Part shown: piece after piece, positions 42,694-51,962 of the stretch
How positions within the stretch are numbered: the stretch's first letter is position 1
Layout of the letters: every line of letters begins with the position of its first letter
Source: CALMAK01 sp964392265
GTDB lineage: Bacteria; Patescibacteriota; Saccharimonadia; Saccharimonadales; Saccharimonadaceae
DNA length: 64,000 bases
Direction: 5' to 3'
NCBI GenBank assembly: GCA_964392265.1
Contig: CAYMOS010000004.1
Location: 1 to 64,000 of the forward strand
Translations under genes and position numbers: made by a program
The notes under the pieces: generated by a model
Databases searched by the model: none
Seen by the model: the letters and a program-made list of their open reading frames with translations, nothing else
Told to the model about the DNA's origin: nothing

Positions 42694-43255
42694 TTTTATC
42701 GCCCTTTGACTGACCCACAACTCTCTCACGATACTCATCCGCCATCATAAATGTCTTCGTGTCACGAACTTTGTCAACAAATAATATACCGTCCAAATGG
42801 TCTGTTTCATGCTGGAAGACATGTGCGATAAACCCATCAAGTTCTTGGTCATGCAACTCATCATGCTCGTCATGCCATGTTGCCTTAATCTGGCGATACC
42901 GCAGTGCCTTGCCATACAGTGTATCATCACCCGAGCCACAACTTTGGCACCCTTCCCACATACCAGTGCGACGACCAATTCCTTCGTACGTCGGATTGAT
43001 AATCACCTGATCAAACGGTTCGAGATCAGGCCTCGTTGGGGTAGGCTTGATACCAATCACGCTGAGGGCGACACCAATGCCGACTTGCGGCGCAGCCAAG
43101 CCAACACCATACTGCTTCGTTTGGTTGGTATGACGAATATCAGCAATCAACTGCTGAATCTCATCGTTCGCAATTTCAATTGACGATAGTCGTCGTGCTT
43201 GAGCGCGAAGGATTGGATTACGAAAACGCACGAGATGCAAAACACTATTGCTCAT
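42686..43255 (-). CDS. def: Peptide deformylase
   Basis: About 189 residues. Three motifs are present: GVGLAAPQVG, EGCQSCG (usually EGCLS) and HVFQHETDHLDG, giving Cys and two His for Fe. It removes the N-formyl group from new proteins. It overlaps both neighbours, so hydrolase, deformylase and phosphatase form one operon. Confidence 0.93.
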   Translation of the reverse strand: MSNSVLHLVRFRNPILRAQARRLSSIEIANDEIQQLIADIRHTNQTKQYGVGLAAPQVGIGVALSVIGIKPTPTRPDLEPFDQVIINPTYEGIGRRTGMWEGCQSCGSGDDTLYGKALRYRQIKATWHDEHDELHDQELDGFIAHVFQHETDHLDGILFVDKVRDTKTFMMADEYRERVVGQSKGDKNG

Positions 43256-43997
43256 TCAACCAAGCCACTGTTTCGTCAAAAAGCCTCATAGTAATTGCAT
43301 CTTGCTCATCAAAACCGTGACCAGCCCCGTCAATCACCACAAGCTCTTTGGCCACCGAAAGGTATTCTATATATTTTGGGACAAATGGATAGATCACACT
43401 TTTATTGCCAGTGATAATTTTCGTCGGACAGCTCATATTCTTTGCATACGAAGAAGTATCGCCAAGCATTTCAAGGCTTCGCTGTAATCGTGTTGGGCGC
43501 ATACTACCACGACCTTGGGTGGAAATAACAAATTGATCATTCTCAATATTCCAATCACGCTTGGCATCATCATCTTGCCATACCGACCCATGACTTGGAT
43601 CCCACAAGACCGCACCATCAAGTCGCACATCACTTTTAAGAATCGTCAGACCACCAAAACTATGTCCAACCGCAAAAACCTTAGCGACATTGAGTGTTTG
43701 CAGACATGCAACCACTTTCTCAAAATCCTCTACGTGCGTATCAAGCGTGCAATCATACGCATCTCGATACTGGCTACCCACATCGTACATGTAAAGACTG
43801 AGTGTCGTATAACCCGAATCTGCGATGAAGCGCGAACCAAGATATGGTAGCAGATTTTTTGGCGTCCCAGGAAAGCCATGCATAATCACAACAACCCGTG
43901 ATGACGGTGTCATTTCTCCACGCAAAATACCGTGAATCTTCTTACCATCATTAAGATCGATAATCACATCTTGTTCGGTCTCTACATCATAATTCAT
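43245..43997 (-). CDS. Alpha/beta hydrolase
   Basis: About 250 residues. VVVIMHGFPGTP is the oxyanion loop and VFAVGHSFGGLT holds the nucleophile serine; LVVIDGAGHGFDE carries the catalytic His. Cytoplasmic esterase or peptidase of unknown substrate. TATAGT is 6 nt before the ATG, so it heads the three-gene operon. Confidence 0.88.
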   Translation of the reverse strand: MNYDVETEQDVIIDLNDGKKIHGILRGEMTPSSRVVVIMHGFPGTPKNLLPYLGSRFIADSGYTTLSLYMYDVGSQYRDAYDCTLDTHVEDFEKVVACLQTLNVAKVFAVGHSFGGLTILKSDVRLDGAVLWDPSHGSVWQDDDAKRDWNIENDQFVISTQGRGSMRPTRLQRSLEMLGDTSSYAKNMSCPTKIITGNKSVIYPFVPKYIEYLSVAKELVVIDGAGHGFDEQDAITMRLFDETVAWLNEQ

Positions 43998-44049
43998 AGC
44001 TTTACTATACCCTTTACCGACCTACAAAGTCACTCGTTGTTTAGTATAC

Positions 44050-44676
44050 TCATCGTAATAACTCTTCAAGCGCTCCAGTCATTGCCGCATCATAGCCGTG
44101 CTCAGCACTGTCAAAAAATGGGAGATTGCTGTTGCCAGCCTGTTGCTTGAAATGGATATTATTTTCTTTGAAGAACTTTATGTATGCCTCGATGATTTGT
44201 TCCTCACGTCCATTCAACCAATCGTGCGGGTTCTTAGCCATACTTTTTCTAATCACTTGCCCGATTGTATCAGAGCTATTTCCTAGCACAACAGCACGCC
44301 ATTCACAGTTTAAATCCCCTAGAAACTCTGGCAACACCGCCACCCCTTCAACGGCAATATCCAAGCCATCTTCCATGTTGCTATAGATTATTTGCTTGGT
44401 TGCCTCCCAGACAATACGCGACTCCGCACCCTGATCCTTCGCCACCTGGAGAGCATCCGCTAGATAGTTTAACCTATCTTCCAATGGGGCCTTTTCTTCC
44501 CTCTCAATTGCCGTAAATAACGCCTTATTCTGGTCAGTCCGAGGCACGACACGGCGTAGCATATATCGAACTGCATCAGTAGATATCGAAAACATGGGGC
44601 GCTGGGCGACCAAACGAGTAACGAGTGTCGTTTTGCCAACTCTTGGCGCGCCAGCAACCAAATAGGCTTTAGGCAT
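44050..44676 (-). CDS. P-loop kinase-like protein
   Basis: About 208 residues. YLVAGAPRVGKTTLVTRL is Walker A, and DAVRYMLRRV follows as in small-molecule kinases such as 2-phosphoglycerate kinase-like or zeta-like proteins. No toxin partner is nearby. Its start overlaps the trhO stop by 8 bases, so they are coupled. Confidence 0.75.
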   Translation of the reverse strand: MPKAYLVAGAPRVGKTTLVTRLVAQRPMFSISTDAVRYMLRRVVPRTDQNKALFTAIEREEKAPLEDRLNYLADALQVAKDQGAESRIVWEATKQIIYSNMEDGLDIAVEGVAVLPEFLGDLNCEWRAVVLGNSSDTIGQVIRKSMAKNPHDWLNGREEQIIEAYIKFFKENNIHFKQQAGNSNLPFFDSAEHGYDAAMTGALEELLR

Positions 44677-45586
44677 TAACGGCCGTCCCGACTTTCGCTT
44701 CGTGCTTTTCTTTGCACGCTTCGGTGTGGAACAGGAGGTCGGGGTTTTCTTTGCAGGTTTCGCAAATCAGGACGAGGTCATTACATTCTGCATGGGCACA
44801 ATTTTCGAAATTACTGGTCTTGCCCTGACAATGCGTGCACTCGCCAATTGTTGCCGCATGATCACTAAAATCAACGGTCATGCGGTCATCGAACACACGG
44901 AGGCTACCCTCCCACAGACCATCATCGCCATAGGCTTCGCCATACTTCACAATGCCGCCGTCAATTTGGTAGACGTCTTTGAACCCACGTTTTTTCATCA
45001 TGGCACTGATGACTTCGCAGCGGATACCACCCGTACAGTACGTCACAATCTTTTTGTCTTTGATGTCGTCATATTTATCACTTTCCAGTTCGGCAATAAA
45101 GTCACGTGAAGTGTTTGTATTAGGAACGATAGCGTTCTTGAACTTACCGATTTTTGCTTCATGTTCGTTACGACCATCAAAAAAGATGACATCATCACCA
45201 AATTGTTCGACAAGTTCGTGTACCTGGCGCGGTTTGATATGCTTGCCGCCACCGATGACACCGTCTCCATCAACGTCATACTCGTCATCACTTGCCTGAA
45301 AGCCAACCAATTCGCGTCGATGCTTGACACTCATGCGCGGAAAATCTTCACGACTACCATCGCTCCATTTGAAAACAATATCTTTAAATCCCGGTAGCTG
45401 TTTGGTGGCCTTGATATACTTCTTCAAATCGTCCATCTCCCCGCCAACCGTCCCGTTCAGACCATGGCGGCTTACCAAAATTCGCCCCTTCAGATTCAAC
45501 GAATCACAAAGAGTTTTCTGCCATAATTTCACTGCTTCGGGATCCCCAAGCGGAGTGAATTTGTAATAGAGAAGAATCTTTTGCAT
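44669..45586 (-). CDS. trhO: tRNA uridine-34 hydroxylase (rhodanese-related)
   Basis: About 305 residues from ATG 45586, with TACAAT 7 nt upstream. The N-terminal YYKFTPLGDPEAVK and GLNGTVGG, and the rhodanese loop VTYCTGGIRCEV with the active cysteine, are those of TrhO/YceA. Cys-rich C-terminus (CTHCQGKTSNFENCAHAEC). It hydroxylates U34 in tRNA with O2. An oxygen-dependent tRNA modification fits an aerobic host environment. Confidence 0.92.
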   Translation of the reverse strand: MQKILLYYKFTPLGDPEAVKLWQKTLCDSLNLKGRILVSRHGLNGTVGGEMDDLKKYIKATKQLPGFKDIVFKWSDGSREDFPRMSVKHRRELVGFQASDDEYDVDGDGVIGGGKHIKPRQVHELVEQFGDDVIFFDGRNEHEAKIGKFKNAIVPNTNTSRDFIAELESDKYDDIKDKKIVTYCTGGIRCEVISAMMKKRGFKDVYQIDGGIVKYGEAYGDDGLWEGSLRVFDDRMTVDFSDHAATIGECTHCQGKTSNFENCAHAECNDLVLICETCKENPDLLFHTEACKEKHEAKVGTAVNA

Positions 45587-45631
45587 GCCTTCTATTGTAG
45601 CATAATTCACCTCTGTTGTATAGTAAGGGTA

Positions 45632-46363
45632 ATGACCAGACGAGACGACTACTCACAACATTTTCTACGCAGCCCGCGATTAGTGGCAGAATTAGTTGGA
45701 CATTCGAACATTCGCAAAAACGATACGGTATATGATCTTGGCGCAGGCAGTGGTGTCATCGCCAGTGTTCTGGCTGGACGGTGCAAAAAAGTAGTTGCCA
45801 TCGAGGTCGAACCCGAGGCACTCTTCAAACTCCGGCAAAATCTTGGCCATGTCGACAACGTTGAGATTATCGCCCATAGCCTCCTTGATCTTGAACCACC
45901 TACCGAACCATATAAGATATTCGCTAACATCCCTTTTCATCTCAGTGCTGCAATCGTTCGAAAGTTTACTGAGACCGACCATCCGCCACGTAGCATGTAT
46001 CTCATTACCCAAAAACAATTTGCTCGCAAATTAGTACCCGGTGACGATCATTTCACGAGCCAACTATCGGCTGCTATCGCACCCTGGTTCACGGCGCGAA
46101 TTCGCAAACCACTCCGTAAAACCGACTTCACTCCGCCGCCCGCGGTTGACACTGTTCTACTGGAGCTCAAGCCTCGTGAACAACCATTACTTGATCATCA
46201 CGCGGCGATATCCTACCGAACGTTTGTTGGCAGATGTTTTGAGGATCAAGTGTATTTTCAAAAGACAAACCGCTCCCTGGCTAATATCTCACCCGAGAAA
46301 CGTCCTTCCCAATTGAACACTCAAGAATGGCTGCGGCTGTTTGATATAAATGCTAAAGTATGA
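45632..46363 (+). CDS. rRNA adenine N6-dimethyltransferase (Erm/KsgA family)
   Basis: About 243 residues from ATG 45632, TATAGT 7 nt before. SAM motif I is VYDLGAGSGVIA, the catalytic motif FANIPFHLSAAIV is closer to Erm (NIPY/F) than to KsgA (NLPY). If Erm-like it would methylate A2058 of 23S rRNA and protect against macrolides; if KsgA-like, 16S A1518/A1519. The sequence favours Erm-like but cannot settle it. Confidence 0.88.
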   Translation: MTRRDDYSQHFLRSPRLVAELVGHSNIRKNDTVYDLGAGSGVIASVLAGRCKKVVAIEVEPEALFKLRQNLGHVDNVEIIAHSLLDLEPPTEPYKIFANIPFHLSAAIVRKFTETDHPPRSMYLITQKQFARKLVPGDDHFTSQLSAAIAPWFTARIRKPLRKTDFTPPPAVDTVLLELKPREQPLLDHHAAISYRTFVGRCFEDQVYFQKTNRSLANISPEKRPSQLNTQEWLRLFDINAKV

Positions 46364-46375
46364 TATAATAGAATC

Positions 46376-46669
46376 ATGAGTAGCTCTGTAAATCAAGAGA
46401 AACCCCGCGACCTTATCGATAAGGGATTTGATCTTGATAAACGGGTCAACAAGGTCCTTGCCGTCCTTGGGCTGGGTGTGGCCGCTGTCGGATCAGTCGT
46501 TGCTGCCCCGGCCGTCGCCGTCTTTGGCGCTACTGTTGCCGGGGGAAGTGTCGCTGGCCTTGCTGTTACCGAAAACCTAAAGGGTGGCTACGAAAGCATG
46601 AAGGCAAAAAGAGCCGCCAAGAAAATGGGCGCAAAGGTCACCCGCGACAACTTCGCACTCGCCGCCTAA
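46376..46669 (+). CDS. Small Gly/Ala-rich membrane-associated protein
   Basis: About 97 residues. The middle (VLAVLGLGVAAVGSVVAAPAVAVFGATVAGGSVAGLAV) is one or two hydrophobic glycine-zipper-like spans between charged ends. Leaderless: TATAAT lies 6 nt before the ATG. No family recognised. Confidence 0.7.
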   Translation: MSSSVNQEKPRDLIDKGFDLDKRVNKVLAVLGLGVAAVGSVVAAPAVAVFGATVAGGSVAGLAVTENLKGGYESMKAKRAAKKMGAKVTRDNFALAA

Positions 46670-46689
46670 GACGTTGCATTCCAGGCAAT

Positions 46690-46805
46690 TATTGTCTACA
46701 CTAAGAACACTATGATTCGTTAGAATCCTCTATTCGTTCACGTTCGGACGCGCCGAACCACTAACGACACTCTTTTTATTTACATAACAAATCAAAACCA
46801 AAGGA
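46690..46805 (+). promoter_or_regulatory. Structured leader of the ABC exporter operon
   Basis: After a TACACT box (46697-46702) the leader holds a nested stem: TCGTTAG (46717-46723) with CTAACGA (46761-46767) enclosing GTTCGG (46742-46747) with CCGAAC (46753-46758). A T-rich stretch (46772-46781) follows, so it may act as an attenuator before the AAAGGAG site of the first ABC gene. Confidence 0.5.
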
Positions 46806-46812
46806 GATTATT

Positions 46813-48576
46813 TTGGCAAAACAAAGAACATATCTACGCGAGACAGCTCGCGCTTACAACCGCGTGATCTTGCGCGGCTGGCGACAGACGCTGCCAATTA
46901 CGGCTGGCGTTATCCTTGGAACTATCCTTATTTTTTACGTCCCACCACTCGTTATTGCTCGCATCATTGCAAGCCAGCAGATGATTGACTTATCAAACGG
47001 CGGTATCTACCTTCTGATCTTTGGTAGTGCATGGTTAGTAGGTGAACTGCTATTTAGGCTGGCCTTCTTTATCATTGCCAAGTTTGAGGCACAAGCCCTC
47101 GAAACACTCTATCAACAGGCCTTGCGTGAACTTGTCTATAAAGATATCTCCTTTTTCAATAACCGCTTTGCCGGAAGTATCACCAAGAATATCCTTGCCT
47201 ACGCGCGTCGATTCGAAGGCTATTATGACACGCTTACCTTTGGCGTCCTCTCCCAGGTAGGTCCAATGATCTTTGGCTTTGTTGTCCTCGGCATGCTATC
47301 GCCTATCTTGTCGGCCACCCTGGCTACAATCACATTGCTGGTATTTTTCATGGTTCGGCCGCTTATTAGGCGCCGATCGCAGCTCGTCAAGGCTCGCGAG
47401 GACAAGCACGCCGAAATGTCCGGACATGTCTCTGATGTCATTGGCAACATTGCCGCTGTCAAAGCTTTTGGCGCCGAGACCCGCGAACTCCACACCCACG
47501 AACAGCACGCTAAAGAATATGCTAAGCGAGCCTTCGAATCATGGCATTTCCATAACACGCGCATCGACATGCTGATCTCGCCATTTTATGTTGCCGCTAA
47601 CGTCCTCGCCTTGGCGATTATCATGCATACCGGTATTGATGCCTCGACGAAGGCAAGCCTTTTCTTGGCATTCAATTACTTTATGAACATTTCGCGTTTT
47701 ATGTGGGAATTCAATAGTATCTACCGTCGCATCGAGGATTCTCTCAGTGACGCCTCATTATTCATCGAGTATCAACAGGCACCTTCTCGCATCACTGATG
47801 CCACCAATGCAACAGATCTGCGTATTACTGACGGCGAACTACGGCTCAATAATGTCAATTTTGCCCACGGCGAAGAAGGTACAGAAAACCTGTTTCATGA
47901 TTTCTCCCTGACCGTTCCGGCTGGTCAACGGGTTGGCCTGGTTGGTCATTCGGGTGCCGGCAAGAGCACTCTGGTCTCGTTATTACTGCGGTTCGCTGAT
48001 GTCGATGCTGGCGCCATTACGTTGGATGGGCAAAATATCAAAGAGGTCACCCAAGAGAGCCTTCATCAATCTGTCGCCTACGTCCCACAAGAACCATTGC
48101 TATTCCATCGCAGCCTGCGTGATAACATCGCCTATGGCCGACCAGATGCCACCGATGATGAGATTCTGCGTGCCGCCAAACAAGCTCACGCCCTAGAATT
48201 TATCAAGCAACTGCCCGAAGGTTTTGACACGCTGGTTGGCGAACGTGGTGTTAAACTAAGTGGCGGCCAACGTCAGCGCATCGCGATTGCTCGCGCTATT
48301 TTGAAGGATGCACCTCTCCTTATCTTGGACGAAGCCACCTCCGCACTCGACTCAGAAAGTGAAAAACTCATTCAGGACAGCCTTGCTACGCTGATGAAGG
48401 GTCGCACGAGCATCGTCATTGCCCACCGTCTTTCAACGATTGCCAAACTAGACCGCATTATCGTCCTTGATAGCGGCGCGATTATCGAAGACGGCACCCA
48501 TGCTGAACTGATTGCACATCAAGGAGTATATGCAACTCTATGGAAACATCAATCTGGCGGATTTATCGATGACTAA
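46813..48576 (+). CDS. ABC exporter, half-transporter 1
   Basis: About 587 residues starting at TTG with AAAGGAG upstream. Six-helix membrane domain, then the ATPase: Walker A GHSGAGKST, Q-loop PQEPLLFHRS, signature KLSGGQRQR, Walker B LLILDEATSALD, H-loop IAHRLST. It overlaps the next gene by 8 bases and should form a heterodimer with it. Substrate unknown, probably lipid, peptide or drug. Confidence 0.93.
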   Translation: MAKQRTYLRETARAYNRVILRGWRQTLPITAGVILGTILIFYVPPLVIARIIASQQMIDLSNGGIYLLIFGSAWLVGELLFRLAFFIIAKFEAQALETLYQQALRELVYKDISFFNNRFAGSITKNILAYARRFEGYYDTLTFGVLSQVGPMIFGFVVLGMLSPILSATLATITLLVFFMVRPLIRRRSQLVKAREDKHAEMSGHVSDVIGNIAAVKAFGAETRELHTHEQHAKEYAKRAFESWHFHNTRIDMLISPFYVAANVLALAIIMHTGIDASTKASLFLAFNYFMNISRFMWEFNSIYRRIEDSLSDASLFIEYQQAPSRITDATNATDLRITDGELRLNNVNFAHGEEGTENLFHDFSLTVPAGQRVGLVGHSGAGKSTLVSLLLRFADVDAGAITLDGQNIKEVTQESLHQSVAYVPQEPLLFHRSLRDNIAYGRPDATDDEILRAAKQAHALEFIKQLPEGFDTLVGERGVKLSGGQRQRIAIARAILKDAPLLILDEATSALDSESEKLIQDSLATLMKGRTSIVIAHRLSTIAKLDRIIVLDSGAIIEDGTHAELIAHQGVYATLWKHQSGGFIDD

Positions 48577-50344
48577 ACCCACTACAAAGCAAAAACAGCA
48601 TTCTACTCGAATATTACTCCACCACTGGCATCACGCTATGAAGTGGAGGAAGACAGCGATCGCCAACATGGTCGTGGCGGCCACCAGCCTGGTCATTGAT
48701 AGATACCTATCACCGCTCGTTATCGCCTATCTTTTGACGACACTGCAAAACGGTACGATCACCCTCGAAACTTCCATTTGGATGATTGCTATTTACTTTG
48801 TTCTCATTCTTTCGTCCGAAGTTATTGGGTATCGTATCACACTCTTTTTGATGTGGACTATGCAGGTCAAAGGTGCCTGCAGTATGTACGAAGATGCCTA
48901 CAATAAAACAACTGCTCATTCATTGCAGTTCTTTAATAATACCTTTGCAGGATCACTGGTGTCACAGACAAACAAACTCGGCAAAGCCTTCATGGACTTT
49001 TGGAATCTCGTTATCTACAAGCTCGTCTTTATCTTGACCAGTCTTATAGCAACCCTGATCGGTGTCGGTCTCATATCGTGGCCATACGCTATCGTCCTAT
49101 TTGTTCTGACCGTTATCTTTGCTGTTGCCACTTATTATGGCAATAGATTCCTGCGACCATATTTTGTCAAACGATCGCGTAACTATTCTAAATTGTCCGC
49201 CCAGTTAGCTGATTCATTCAGTAATATGATGACGGTCAAAATCGAAGGTCACGAAGCGCACGAACGCGCCCTCTTTAGCAAAGTCTCATCCTCTGTCCTT
49301 GATAGCGAGCTTGCCACACGCAACATGTTCATTAAGACCTCCTCCGTCTACTCAGCGATTACGGCCACTATGAAAATTGCCGCGCTGGTCGTCGCCATTC
49401 TCCTGGTTCAACAACATGTTATCAGCGCAGGCCTCGTGTACCTTTGCCTCATCTATACATTTAATCTACTAGAAGAAATCTGGAATATTCACTCCGTCAT
49501 GCGTGACTACCATCAGATTATTGCCGATTCCGAGGAGATGACTGACATCATGGACCAAGAACCTGATGTAACCAACACGTCACGAAAATCACTACACGTT
49601 ACAGCAGGCGCAATTGCTATCAATGACCTGTCCTATGCCTACAAGGACGGCTTGCCTCTATTTGATAACTTTTCATTAACGATTCCAGCAAAACAACGTG
49701 TTGGCCTCGTGGGTGTCAGTGGATCTGGTAAGACCACGATTACCAAACTGATCATGCGCTTGATGGACACGGACGCTGGCAGCATCACGATTGACGGCAC
49801 AGCTATCCAGACCGTCTCCCAACGTTCACTCCGCAAACATATTGCGTACGTTCCTCAGGAGCCTCTACTATTCCACCGCAGCTTGCGTGATAATATTCGT
49901 TACAGTAAACCTGGCGCCACCGACGACCAAATCATTGCCGCAGCAAAACGAGCCCAAGCATATGATTTTATCAAAAACCTACCCGAAGGCCTCGACACCT
50001 TGGTTGGTGAACGCGGTGTCAAACTAAGTGGTGGCCAACGTCAGCGCATCGCGATTGCTCGCGCTATCCTGAAAGATGCACCAATCATCATCCTTGACGA
50101 GGCCACCAGCGCCCTCGACAGCGAGAGTGAACACGCCATCCAGATCGCCCTGGGCGAGTTATGGCGGGGCAAAACAACCCTGGTGATCGCCCACCGCTTA
50201 TCAACTATTGCCAAACTGGACCGGATCATCGTCCTGGACAACGGCGCGATTATCGAAGATGGCACGCATAACCAATTGCTCGCGAACGACAAAACCTACG
50301 CGACACTATGGAAACATCAAAGTGGTGGCTTTATTGAGGAATAG
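48569..50344 (+). CDS. ABC exporter, half-transporter 2
   Basis: About 591 residues from ATG 48569. Same order as its partner: six helices, Walker A GVSGSGKTT, KLSGGQRQR, IIILDEATSALD, IAHRLST. The ATPase halves of both genes are nearly identical over ~100 residues and share long identical DNA stretches near the signature, whereas the membrane halves are diverged. Both catalytic glutamates are retained, unlike heterodimers with one dead site. Confidence 0.93.
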   Translation: MTKPTTKQKQHSTRILLHHWHHAMKWRKTAIANMVVAATSLVIDRYLSPLVIAYLLTTLQNGTITLETSIWMIAIYFVLILSSEVIGYRITLFLMWTMQVKGACSMYEDAYNKTTAHSLQFFNNTFAGSLVSQTNKLGKAFMDFWNLVIYKLVFILTSLIATLIGVGLISWPYAIVLFVLTVIFAVATYYGNRFLRPYFVKRSRNYSKLSAQLADSFSNMMTVKIEGHEAHERALFSKVSSSVLDSELATRNMFIKTSSVYSAITATMKIAALVVAILLVQQHVISAGLVYLCLIYTFNLLEEIWNIHSVMRDYHQIIADSEEMTDIMDQEPDVTNTSRKSLHVTAGAIAINDLSYAYKDGLPLFDNFSLTIPAKQRVGLVGVSGSGKTTITKLIMRLMDTDAGSITIDGTAIQTVSQRSLRKHIAYVPQEPLLFHRSLRDNIRYSKPGATDDQIIAAAKRAQAYDFIKNLPEGLDTLVGERGVKLSGGQRQRIAIARAILKDAPIIILDEATSALDSESEHAIQIALGELWRGKTTLVIAHRLSTIAKLDRIIVLDNGAIIEDGTHNQLLANDKTYATLWKHQSGGFIEE

Positions 50345-50419
50345 TAAAGTTCACTTTACTAGATACTCCTCTCGCAACTTGCTAGGCTGGGAAGCATAAG
50401 AAAAAGGAGAATAATAATC

Positions 50420-51127
50420 ATGAGCTACGAACCAGCCATTCACGAAACGCAGATCCTCATCCTTAGGCACCTATTATTTGTGCCCGAAGCCGGATTTGCC
50501 GAATTACAAAAACGCACCGGCCTCACGAGCGACCACTTTAACTTCCATATTAAGAAATTGGTCGAGGTAGGATACGTGGCAAAACAAGATAATCGTTACC
50601 AGCTAACCCCGCGCGGCAAAGAATATGCTAACCGCATGGACACTGACGAAAATGAGATCGAGAAACAACCAAAAGTCTCCGTCGCACTTATTGTTGAGCG
50701 GCAGGTTGATGGTCGTCGCGAGTTTATCGTTCAGCAACGACTAAAACAGCCCTATTATGGATTCTATGGTCGTCTAGGTGGTAAGGTTCGTTGGGGAGAG
50801 AGCTTCGAAAGCGCTGCCGCCCGCGAGCTCACCGAAGAAACTGGCCTAGCTGGTGATTTTACTTTTAGTCACATCTTTCACAAGCGTGACTACAAAAAAT
50901 CTGACGGCAGTTTGCTAGAAGATAAAATATTCGTCATCATGCACTGCGACAATGCTACGGGTGAAATGATGGAGGTGTTTGAGGGTGGCAAAAACTTTTG
51001 GATGACCCAGGACGAGCTGGTTGCCCAGGATAAGATATTCGAGAGCGCCCGCGATTTCGTCACCTATCACGATCAAGGTATACCCTACCACGCCCAAGAA
51101 TATACTTACGACGACACAGAATATTAA
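50420..51127 (+). CDS. Winged-helix/Nudix fusion protein
   Basis: About 235 residues. Residues 1-75 are an ArsR-like winged helix (ETQILILRHLLFVPEAGFAELQKRTGLTSDHFNFHIKKL). Residues 90-220 are a Nudix domain with the box GKVRWGESFESAAARELTEETGL complete. NrtR regulators have the opposite order, so this is a different fusion. It could sense a nucleotide metabolite and control transcription, or be an enzyme alone. AAAGGAG precedes the ATG. Confidence 0.85.
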   Translation: MSYEPAIHETQILILRHLLFVPEAGFAELQKRTGLTSDHFNFHIKKLVEVGYVAKQDNRYQLTPRGKEYANRMDTDENEIEKQPKVSVALIVERQVDGRREFIVQQRLKQPYYGFYGRLGGKVRWGESFESAAARELTEETGLAGDFTFSHIFHKRDYKKSDGSLLEDKIFVIMHCDNATGEMMEVFEGGKNFWMTQDELVAQDKIFESARDFVTYHDQGIPYHAQEYTYDDTEY

Positions 51128-51136
51128 TGTATCTAA

Positions 51137-51167
51137 AAACAGCCCCGCCAATCTGGCGGGGCTGTTT
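51137..51167. terminator. Bidirectional terminator
   Basis: AAACAGCCCCGCC (51137-51149), five-base loop, GGCGGGGCTGTTT (51155-51167). It separates the converging Nudix and L25 genes. Confidence 0.9.
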
Positions 51168-51183
51168 AGGTGCGAAAGGGAGC

Positions 51184-51861
51184 CTATGCTGCTTTTTCAG
51201 CAACCGGTGCATCTTCGCCATTATCAGCTGGGACGTCTTCGGCGCTCGCCTCGTCGGCATCGCCACCCGCAGCATCATTGGCAGCCTGCAGAGCAGCTGG
51301 TTCGTAGACGTTTGCTACAACCAGTTCAAGATCTTGTTCAGCATCAGCAAACTCGACGCCCTTTGGTAGAACAATATCAGCCAAAGTTAGCTTGTCTTCG
51401 TCGCTCGCAAGCTTTTCGATTGATACTTGGAGTGCCTCAGGCAGGTCAGCTGGCTTTGCTTTTACCTCGATGTTCTCAATTGCCTGAAGAACGACCAAGC
51501 CCGCTTTCTCCGCTTCGCTTTCCCCAACACCAAGCAAATGGATAGGGACTTCGGCAGTAACGACGTCACTTGCCTTGACGGCATGAAATGACACGTGGCG
51601 AATACGCATTTTTACCGGATCACGATCAATATCCTTAATCAGGGTAATTTTCTTTTTACCGTCGATCGTGACATGTACCGGGGTGTGCTTGCCTGCCTCG
51701 CGCACTGCTTTCTCTAGCACGTTGTAGGGCGATTGCACCAAGACAGGATCGAGGTCATGCCCATAGACCACCCCTGGTACTATCCCTTCTTTGCGTAGCT
51801 GCGCCACTTTTTTACCCTGCTGGGTACGTACGTCAAGCGTTAAGTTAATTTTATCTCCCAT
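51184..51861 (-). CDS. rplY: 50S ribosomal protein L25 (CTC form)
   Basis: About 225 residues from ATG 51861 with AAGGAGG upstream. GIVPGVVYG and LIKDIDRDPVKMRIRHVSFHAV are the 5S rRNA-binding core. The C-terminal extension, acidic and Ala-rich (ADEASAEDVPADNGEDAPVAEKAA), is the TL5/CTC extension. Longer than E. coli L25. Confidence 0.93.
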   Translation of the reverse strand: MGDKINLTLDVRTQQGKKVAQLRKEGIVPGVVYGHDLDPVLVQSPYNVLEKAVREAGKHTPVHVTIDGKKKITLIKDIDRDPVKMRIRHVSFHAVKASDVVTAEVPIHLLGVGESEAEKAGLVVLQAIENIEVKAKPADLPEALQVSIEKLASDEDKLTLADIVLPKGVEFADAEQDLELVVANVYEPAALQAANDAAGGDADEASAEDVPADNGEDAPVAEKAA

Positions 51862-51962
51862 GTCTCTCCTCCTTTTCGTTCGGATACCTTTACGGAAATA
51901 GTTTGTACTGTCTATTATAGCAGAACTGTCTCGCAAGTCCGAATCATGCTACAATTATAGGG

